Source of the DNA: Jaltomata sinuosa
Taxonomy: Eukaryota; Streptophyta; Magnoliopsida; Solanales; Solanaceae
Reading direction: 5' to 3'
Assembly: GCA_003996215.1 (NCBI GenBank)
Contig: QJPP01000686.1
Span: 1 to 64,000 of the forward strand
DNA: 64,000 nucleotides
The position numbers and the translations under genes are program-made. The notes below the pieces were generated by a model. It made no database searches, was not told the DNA's origin, and saw only the letters and a list, made by a program, of their open reading frames with translations. The number at the start of each line of letters is the position of its first letter. Within the stretch, counting starts at the first letter, position 1. Of this stretch, positions 55,410 to 64,000 are shown one piece after another.

Positions 55410-58175
55410 TCAGATACCAATTAAACAATCGTTCATCCCCAAACGAAAATAAGAAGAAAAGGGTAGAAAAAGGAGTTACCTGAATTAACAAAAAGTTATG
55501 GATACTTGATACGTTATCTGATTTGGTCTCTCAAGTGGCCTCCTCAACATGACAGTTCTTTCAATGGACCTTCATAGATGTAATCTCCTTAGTCCTCATT
55601 TTTTGGACATTTCTATCAAGGATAGCAATATGTTCCTCTTCATAGGAAAAAGTTTTCATCTATTACGACCGTATCCTAGTGAATAATATAGTCACAATCT
55701 CCATGATACTTTTTAAGCATCAACACATGAAACATAGGATAAACTCCCAACAAACTCGGAGACAAGGTCAATTTATAGGCTACTAACCCCACAACTTTAA
55801 GAATATCAAATGGTCTAATGTACCTTGGACTTAGTTTACCACGTTTGCCAATTCTCATGAAACCCTTCATGGGTGAGACCTTGAGCAACACTAGCTCACC
55901 TTCTATGAAATGCATGTCTTTCACCTTCATATCTGCACACACTTTTTGTCATCTTTGAGCTGATAAAAGCTTCTCTTGGATGAACTTTACCCTTTTCATA
56001 GAGTCTCTTAGAAGATCAGTACCCCACGATCTTACCTCAAATGCATTGAACTAACCAATAGGAGATCTACACCTCCTTCTATACAATTCCTCAAATGGAG
56101 CCATATCTATACTCGAATGATAGCTATTATTATATGCAAATTCTGCCAATGATAGATATAGGTCCAAATGACCTTCGAAATCCATCACACACACCTGGAG
56201 CATATCCTCCAGCACTTGGATCATCCACTCAGACTACCCATCGGTCTGAGGGTGAAAAGATGTACCAAGGTCCAACCTTGTACCCAACTCTTCATGAAAT
56301 TTCTATCAAAAGTTAGAGGTAAATTGAGTACCCTTATCTGGAATAATAGAAACTGGTGCCCATGTAGATGAAAAACTTTCTTTAGATACACCTTGACCAA
56401 CTTTACTATATTGTAAGTCACCTGAACCTGAATGAAGTGCGCAGACTTCATCAGCCTATCCATAACAACCCATATCAAATCATACTTTCACAAAGTCTTA
56501 GGAAAATCCATGGCTATTTTTTCCCACTTCCATTAAGGAATAGGCATTCTCTTAAGAGTACCACCAAGAATTTGGTATTCATACTTTGCTTGCTAGCAGT
56601 TCTGATACTTAGCCACAAAATTAATTATATCTCTTTTCATTCGACCCCATGAATAGTGCTTCATCAAATCGCGATACATCTTGGTCACACTAAGATGTAT
56701 GGAATATTTTGAATAGTGAGCCTCTGCTAGAATAGTAGGAATCAAATCATCAACACGGAGCACACAAACTCGCCCTTTGATTTGCAAAACACCCTCATCA
56801 TCGATTATGGCCTCTTTGGCTTCACCCTGTAAAGCTATATCACAGATTGTACTCAACTCAGCATCCTCGAATTGTTTAGCCTTTGTCTGCTCAAGAAATT
56901 AGGACCTCGCCTCAACACATGCTAATAATACACCCCTCTCATACACTTCAAGTCTCATGAAGCTGTTCGCTAAAGTCTGAATCTCTTTAGTAATCAGATG
57001 TCTGGTATCCTTTAAATAAGCTAAGCTACCTATACTTTCAGACTTTTTACTCAATGCATCGGCTACTACATTAGCCTTACCTGGATGGTATAGTATGATG
57101 ATATCATAGTCCTTAAGTTACTCTATCCACCTCCGCTGCCTCAAATTCAAGTCTTTCTGTGTGAACACATGTTGCAAACTAAGGTGGTCTGTGAACACTA
57201 CAACGCACCTCATACAAATAATGCCTCTATATTTTAAGAGCAAAAACCACAACAGTCAACTCTAAGTCATGAGTAGGATAATTCTTCTCATGCGCTTTCA
57301 ATTGCCTCAAAGCATAGGAAATAATATTCCTCTCCTGCATCAACACATCACCTAACCCAGATCGTGAGGCATCACAATAAACAATAAAATTCTTACCTTT
57401 CATTGGCAAGGCAAGAATGAGAGAGATAGTCAATAAGGTCTTGAGCTTTTGAAAGCTCTCCTAAAATTCATATAACCAATGGAAAGGTACCTCCTTCTAA
57501 GTCAGCCGGATCATATAAGTAGCTATGGATATGAACCCCTTCACGAACCTGCAGTAAAAACTAGCAAACCCTACAAGGCTATAAACCTCAGTCACCAAAG
57601 TGGGCCTAGCCCAGTTTTTAACTACCTCAATCTTCTGTGGGTCTACCATCAAACCCTCTTTCAAACTAGATATCCCGAAAAGGAAATAGAAGCCAACAAA
57701 AATTCACACTCAGAAATTTTTGCATAAAGCTCTTTTTTTTTAACAAACTCAACATAATCCTTAGGTGATTCTCATGCTCTTCCTCACTTTTAGAATAAAC
57801 TAAGATGTCATCAATGAAGACAATCATAAAGGATCACAAATAGGGCTTAAATATTCTATTCATCAATCCCATAAAAGCGACTAGGGAATTAGTCAGCTCA
57901 AATGACATCACTAGAAATTTGTAGTGCCCATACCTGGTCTAAAATGCAATCTTAGGAATATTAGCAGGCCAAATTTTCAACTGATGATACCCAAACCTCA
58001 GATTGATCTTAGATAATAATGATTCACCATCCAACTAGTCAAATAGATCATCAATACGAGAAAGAGGATACTTATTATGGATCATAATATTATTCAACTG
58101 CCGGTAATCTAGGCACATACGTAGACTACCATCCTTCTTTTTTTCACAAGTAAGTCCGGAGCACCCCATTAGGAG
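55410..58175 (-). pseudogene. Gypsy pol remnant (RT to integrase), left arm of a head-to-head pair
   Basis: Read leftwards it shows a decayed RT (about 57440-58175), RNase H (57227-57433, VYCDASRSGLGDVLMQER), the integrase zinc-binding region (56593-56856, VTKMYRDLMKHY and KYQNC), the integrase core in mixed frames (56221-56478) and the C-terminal end (55676-55942, KGKLSPRYIRPFDIL). Frameshifts and stops occur every few hundred bases. Gag, protease and 5' LTR are missing: the RT breaks off at about 58175, where an inverted copy begins. Confidence 0.85.
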
Positions 58176-58179
58176 GTAT

Positions 58180-59672
58180 TCAGATAGTTAAATCACTACT
58201 TATGTGCTCGTGGGGTTCTCTAGTCTTACTTGTAAAGAAGAAGAAGGATGGTAGTATATGTATGTGCATAGACTATCAACAGTTGAATAAGGTTATGATC
58301 CATAATAAGTATCCTTTTTCTCGTATCAATAATTTGTTTGACTAGTTGAAGGGTGTATCAGTCTTTTCTAAGATTTATTTGAGTTCCGAATATCATCAAC
58401 TAAAGATTCGGACCATTGATATTCCTAAGACTACATTCCAGATAAAGTATGGGCACTATAAATTTCTAGTGATGTCTTTTGGGCTAACTAATTCCCCAGC
58501 CACTTTTATGGGATTGATGAATGAGATATTTAAGACCTATTTAGAGTCCTTTTTAGTTGTTTTCATTGATGAAATCTTAGTTTATTCTAAAAGTAAGTAG
58601 GAACATGAAATCACTTAAGGATTGTTGTGGATTTGCTAAAAAAGAAGGAGCTCTATGTGAAATTTTATAAGTGCAAGTTCTGGTTAACTTCTGTGTCCTT
58701 TTTGGGATATGTGGTTTCGAAGGAAGAGGTAATGGTAGACCCACAAATAATTGAGGCGGTTAAGAATTAGGCTAGGCCTACTTAGGTGACCGAGGTTTGT
58801 AATTTTGTGGGGTTGTCCATTTACTACCGCAGGTTCATGAAGGGGTTTGCTTCTATTACCACTCATCTGACCCATTTAACTTAGAAAGAGGTACTATTTT
58901 ATTGGTCAGATGAATGTGAGGAGAGATTTCAAAAGCTCAAGACCCTATTGACTACCGCTACTATTCTTGCTTTGCCAATGAAGGATAAGGATTTAATTGT
59001 TTATTGTGATGCCTCACTTTCTTGTTTAGGTGTTGTTTTGATACAAGAAAGGAACATTATTTCCTATGCTTTAGGGAAGTTGAAGGTGCATGAGAAGAAT
59101 TATCCTATTCATGACCTAGAGTTGACTGCTGTGGGTTTTGCTCTTAAGATATGGAGGCACTACTTATATAGGGTTCGTTGTGAAGTGTTCATAAAACACC
59201 GCAATTTACGGCATGTGTTCACACATAGGTATTTGAATTTGAGGCAGCGTAGATGGATGGAGTTGCTTAAAAACTATGATATCACTATTTTATACCATCT
59301 GGGTAAGACCAATTTAGTAGCTATATCATTGAGCAGAAGATCTTACCCAGATGGTATAAAATAGCTACTAAATGAAGGCAACGTCCATTGGCCAAGTTGT
59401 ACCATGATTTGAGGCAACATTATTAGTGGGGTCGAATGAAGCAAGATATAGTTCATTTCATTGCTAAATATCAAAATTCCAACAGGAGAAGAATGAACAT
59501 CAGAAGCCTGGTGGTACCCTTTACAAAATGCCTATTCCTGAATGGAAGAAAGAGAGGATAGCCGTGGATTTTGTTCTTGGTCTTCCCAAGACTTTGGGGA
59601 AGTACGATTCTATTTGGGTTATTATGGATAGGCTAACGAAGTCTCTGCATTTCATTCCAGTCCATGTGACGT
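58180..59672 (+). pseudogene. Gypsy pol remnant, right arm of the head-to-head pair
   Basis: Plus-strand RT begins near 58200 (LLVKKKKDGSICMCIDYQQL), then YGHYKFLVMSFGLTNSPATF and FIDEILVYSKSK, where the second catalytic Asp of FIDD is Glu. A frameshifted stretch follows, then RNase H (58948-59364, IVYCDASLSCLGVVLIQERN) and a decayed integrase start (MKQDIVHFIAKYQN) to about 59670. Compared with the left arm it is the same family in opposite orientation. It stops inside integrase where a different LTR begins (59673). Confidence 0.85.
59287..59362. repeat. Perfect 22-bp inverted repeat in the RNase H remnant
   Basis: Arms 59287-59308 and 59341-59362 (TCTTACCCAGATGGTATAAA and its complement) are exact, with a 32-bp spacer. 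The second arm replaces normal pol sequence at the end of RNase H. Confidence 0.95.
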
Positions 59673-61840
59673 TGTGATGACCTTTTGGTCATCTTCATAT
59701 TTTCGCTTTCTTTGTATTGTTAGAGCTTTTTTGTAGTAGCCCCAAGTCATTTATGGCTTGCTGGGACTAGTGGTCCGGTGCCCTGTTCATTCATTTGGTC
59801 ATTATGATCGTTTGCCTATTTTAGAGCTATAACTTAGGAATTCATTGACTTTAGTCAACAATCTTAGCTAACGTGCTCGGAATCAAATTCTGACAGTTCT
59901 ATTAGCTCTATAACATTGAGTTTGGTCTAGTTAGACCTTTAGTCAAGGCCTGAGAACTTCCAGTGTAGGTTTTGTGTTAGTTTTTCTATTTTCAGGCCAT
60001 TTAGAGTTAAAAGTGGAACTTGGGTCAGCTTTTGATGATCAGAGCGTCAGATTTGAAATCCGACGATTCCATCATCTCCAAAATGATGAGTTTGGGTTAG
60101 GTTGGTGGTTGGTTTGGGTCTTGGGTGAGCCGGGCTTATTTCGGCTAGTTGGTTTGATTTAGTTAGTGTTGACTTAGGCTATTATTTCTCCAAAACAACC
60201 TCGTATGGAAGTTTCATCGATTCTGTAACATCATTTCCACTCTATTAGCATTATCTATTTTTGAGTATCGGTTTCCGATCGTTCCCAAAACACCCCGTGA
60301 AAATTCTTAGTGCAACTGGTTTTCTGCAGTTGCAGGCCTTCAGTGCCAACGGCACCCAAGAAATGCGATTGCGCTAGCCTGTGGCCTGCCCTTGTGCGCG
60401 ATGGTGCCCGGCCAGCGTCGCTGGCGCCTAGGCCAGCGCCTACCTGCCAGTGACGAGGCATCCCATGCGCGTGATCGTGCCTTGGCGCCTGGCCTCTCTT
60501 AGCGCGATGGCACTATTTTAGTGCCAATGGCGTTGACCAGCGCCCAACTGGTATATATTTCTTGGCCTTCGATTTTACAGCTTCATTTCTTGCTTTTCTC
60601 CAACTATAAACTCAATATTCTCTCCACCAAAGTGTTCAACTCAGTTCATAGCCTCGGGAATTCATCATATTGAGGAGAAATCTTGCTTCCTTGTCGATTT
60701 TGGTAAGTTTTTCTTCCCCAAGACTTGCTCCTTCTCCATTGCATAAACCACCATTGTTGGTAAATTCTCAAAACTTGGGAATCCTTGTAGATTCTGCTCC
60801 TATTGTGATTACATGGTCTTGGGCTCATTCAGTTCACCTCCTTGGCATAATTTCTCTCACTGGGTAAGCTTTCTTTGCTAAATTTCCGATTTTGTTCTTA
60901 AATTTCCATCTTTAAACCCTCTCTTGAGTGGGCTGTTTTGGAGCCTCTCCCTTGGCCAAAATTTCTCAATTTTGGAGCATGTCTTCGTGGCATTATTTTG
61001 TTCATCGTGCTTTTTTTTTTTTTTGGTTTTGGGTTGTCAGCCCCACGAGCCCGCTTTTGACTCGATTTCGGCCCGACTATTAGTATAGAGATATGGGTAT
61101 CATTAGTCCTGTTTTAATGTGTTACTTATGATTATGCTAGTTTGATTCTCATTTGGAGCTTCTCGGAGTGGTTCAACCTCGAATATCATTGTTCCCACAG
61201 CTTTTTGTTGAACGACAGGTAGGTTATGGTCTAAACTCCCTAGACTTTGCATATATAGGATAAAATTATATTAATGGGCATCCTTGGGCTGGGTTTACTA
61301 ACTTGGTACCACAAACCTTGACCATTTTTTTTCATGTCCAATTCATTTTCTTTCTTCGATGTTTGTCGTATTTGTTTTATACGCCATTATCACCCTTGTG
61401 GTCCTGCGTGGCCTTATATTGACTCTGGAACATAGATGGTGGGATATTGGGAATGTCTGTGAATCTCAAACATCGTTATTATTATTATCGAGCTAGTTAT
61501 ATATGTTGTAGAATGATTAAATCCTGTGCAGGGCCGATAGGTTGATTGTGAGCTGTTGGGCTAGTGTTTGTGATTGAGCATGTCATTATCATTCATATAA
61601 AAGGATTTCTTCATGACTTTTACTATGATTTTGGCTTTGGGCCTACTATTGATGATTTCTAAATCTTGCATGGCCCATGAGGCCCATTTTTGGTAAAATT
61701 GATTATTAAATAGTTTGGTATTGCCTTAATGGATCTTCTTGGGATAAGAAAAGTTAAAAGAGAGAGTTGTCATAGTTTTCCTACTCATATTAGACTCGGT
61801 TGAGCCGAGATACTAGACTGACTCTGTTATTGAGTTAGAG
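59673..61840 (+). mobile_element. Truncated gypsy-type LTR and leader (TGTGATGACCTTTTGGTCATC start)
   Basis: The TGTGATGACC start abruptly replaces integrase sequence. A GC-rich stretch at about 60290-60550 has many GGCGCC, GCGATGGC and CCAGCGCC motifs. Later sequence (61190-61700) resembles LTR downstream regions. No LTR end, primer site, gag or protease is seen before RT begins at 61841, so the middle has been lost. Confidence 0.5.
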
Positions 61841-64000
61841 ATGGGCACCAGGCCCATTTCAATTTCTCCTTACCGTATGGCTCCAGCTGAGTTGAGGGAG
61901 TTTAAAGAGCAGCTCCAGGACTTGTTAGCTAATGGGTTCATTAGACCGAGTGTGTATCTTTGGGGTGCTCCTGTTCTATTTATTAAGAAGAAAGATGGGT
62001 CGATGCGGATCTGTATTGCTTATCAACAGTTGAATAAGGTGATAGTGAAGAATAGGTATCCGATGTCATGGATTGATGACTTGTTTGATCAGCTTTAGGG
62101 TTCAGCCGTGTTTTTGAAGATTGATTTGAGGTCGGGCTACCACCAGTTGAGGATTAAGGCAGAGGACATCCCTAAGACATCATTTATGACACGTTATGGC
62201 CATTATGAGTTCCTGGTGAAGTCTTTTGGATTGACTAATGCCCCCGCACCTTTCATGGACTCGATGCACAGGGTGCTTAGCCCGTATTTGGACTCATTTG
62301 TGATTGTTTTCATAGACGACATCTTGATATACTCGCGGAGTAGAGAGGATCATGAGCAGCACTTGAGGATTATACTCAAGACTTCAAGAGATCATCGGCT
62401 TTATGCAAAGTTCTCAAAGTGCGAGTTTTGGCTTGAGTCAATTGCTTTTGTAGGACATGTGGTGTCTAAGGATAGGATTAGGGTTGATCTGGGTAAGATT
62501 TTAGTGGTGCATGATTGGCCTAGACCTACTACTGCTACTAAGATTCGCAACTTTATTGGGTTAGCCGGGTACTATAGATGGTTCGTTGAGGGATTTTATT
62601 CCATAGCAGCACCCTTGACTATGCTGACTAGGAAGGATATTCTATTTTAGTGGTTGGATCAGTGCGAGTATAGCTTCCAGAGGCTTAAGGCTTATTGACT
62701 TTAGCTCATGTATTGACTTTGCCAGTTGAGGGTCAGAGTTTATCCGGGTATTATGATGTTTCTGGGGTCGGTCTTGGTTGTGTGTTGATGCAGCAAGGTC
62801 GAATGATAGCATATGCATTAAGGCAGCTGAAGGTTCACGAGCTCAACTACCTTACTCATGACTTGGAGTTGGCAGTGGTAATTTTCGCACTCAAGATCTG
62901 GAGGCACTACTTATATAGAGTTTATTGTGAGATATTCACCAATCACCATAGTCTTCAGTATATTACGAGTCAGAGAAGATGGATTGAGCTACTGAAGGAC
63001 TATGATTTCACCATTCTATATCATCCGGGCAAGGCAAACATGGTAGCAGATTCCTTGAGTCAAAAGACGATGAGTATGGGTAGCCTAGCTTCACTTTTAA
63101 TTTCTGAGCGGTCGTTGGCCTTGGACATACAGTCCTTGGCTAACCATTTGGTTAGGCTTGACTTGTCGGATCCTAGAAGAGTTCTTGCCAGTATTGAGGT
63201 TCATTCTACTCTAGTCGATCAGATTCAGAGCTGAAAGTTTGAGGATCAGAGATTGTGTGACCTTCGTGATAAGGTAGTTCAGGGTGAGGCCAGCTGGGCT
63301 ACTTTAGGTTATGATGGTATTCTGAGGTTTAATAGTCATCTTTGTGTTCCTAGAGTTGGGGATTTAATTCAGTTGATACTTTGTAAGGCGCATTATTCTA
63401 GGTACTCCATTCATCCTGGCGCAACAAAGATGTATAGAGATTTGAGGCAGCTTTACTGGTGGAGTGGTATGAAGCGGGACATAGCGGAGTTTGTATCTTG
63501 GTGCTTGAACTGTCAGCAGGTTAAGTTTGCACACACGAGACTGGGTTGTTTGATGCAGCGACTTCCCATTCCTGAGTGGAAGTGGGAAGGGATTACTACA
63601 GACTTCGTAGTTGGTTTGCGTAGTACTTCTCGGGGGTTTGATTCCATCTGGGTGATTGTTGATATGTTGATTAAGTCAAAACACTTCTTGCCGATTCAAA
63701 CTTCTTACGGTGCAGAAAGGTTAGCTCAAATTTACCTTTGTGAGATTGTTCGGTTGCACGGAGTCCCACCTTCTATCATTTCAGACCGCGACACTCAGTT
63801 CACATCAGTTCTGGAGGTCTATTCAGCGAGATTTAGGTACAGAGGTTCAGCTTAGTACTACTTTCCACCTTCATATTGATGGCCAGTCCGAGAGGACTAT
63901 TCGGTCCTGGAGGACATGCTTCGGGCCAGTGTACTTGACTTTGGAGGTTCATTGGATCAGTTTGTGCCTTTAGCTGAGTTTGTTTATAATAATAGCTTCC
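61841..64000 (+). pseudogene. Gypsy pol remnant: RT, RNase H, integrase (runs off window)
   Basis: RT (61841-62098, then 62108-62650) has RPISISPYRMAPAELREF, FIKKKDGSMRICIAYQQLN and the intact catalytic FIDDILIYS. RNase H (62695-63234) has GYYDVSGVGLGCVLMQQ, so its first catalytic Asp region is altered. Integrase (63253-63855) has HPGATKMYRDLRQLYWW, CLNCQQ, TDFVVG and SDRDTQFTS. Lesions: TAG at 62096, TAG at 62648, a frameshift near 62690, TGA at 63232 and a frameshift near 63810. Similar in type to the pol at 40790-43694, but it is a separate copy. Confidence 0.9.

Overview
The window is nuclear DNA of a higher plant, most likely a member of the Solanaceae. Four things point there: a spliced plant TDP2 gene, a degenerate LRR-XII receptor-kinase gene, an endogenous pararetrovirus resembling the tobacco vein clearing virus group, and a deep layering of Ty1/copia, Ty3/gypsy, LINE, SINE, MULE and Stowaway sequences, including a SolS-like SINE. 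All assignments rest on motif recognition by eye; no database search was run.

Layout. 1-6405: a rearranged endogenous pararetrovirus on the minus strand (movement protein, then capsid/protease, then a second copy of capsid/protease running off the left edge), ending in a 265-bp movement-protein fragment and a (TA)n tract. 6406-8648: AT-rich DNA with the N-terminal remains of a MULE transposase gene. 8649-12299: a broken duplicate of the 5' part of the TDP2 gene, split just before its start codon by about 2.6 kb of organelle DNA (mitochondrial nad2 exon, group II intron end and trnY, plus a plastid-type atpA fragment). 12300-18332: AT-rich DNA with MULE SWIM and Ulp1-type fragments, about 170-bp tandem repeats, many short GCAAnTTGC-like palindromes and a gypsy stub. 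18333-22158: the complete TDP2 gene with four exons. 23683-26929: a degenerate LRR receptor kinase. 27616-29055: an intact small non-autonomous LTR element. 29056-31059: MITE, LINE and SINE remains. 31060-37814: a Ty1/copia element. 37834-49641: a large solo-LTR-like sequence interrupted by a Ty3/gypsy (Tekay-like) element at 38515-47129. 49642-53075: LINE and copia-LTR remains. 53076-64000: three more gypsy pieces, two of them head to head.

The only gene that looks able to make its normal host protein is TDP2 (two RanBP2 zinc fingers plus an exonuclease-endonuclease-phosphatase domain, 444 residues predicted). The capsid/protease ORF of the virus is long and open but is fused to foreign sequence at its end. 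Nearly everything else is disrupted by stops, frameshifts or deletions. The most unusual structure is the nuclear-mitochondrial-plastid-nuclear chimera at 8649-12299. I did not find a convincing new enzyme system or defence system.
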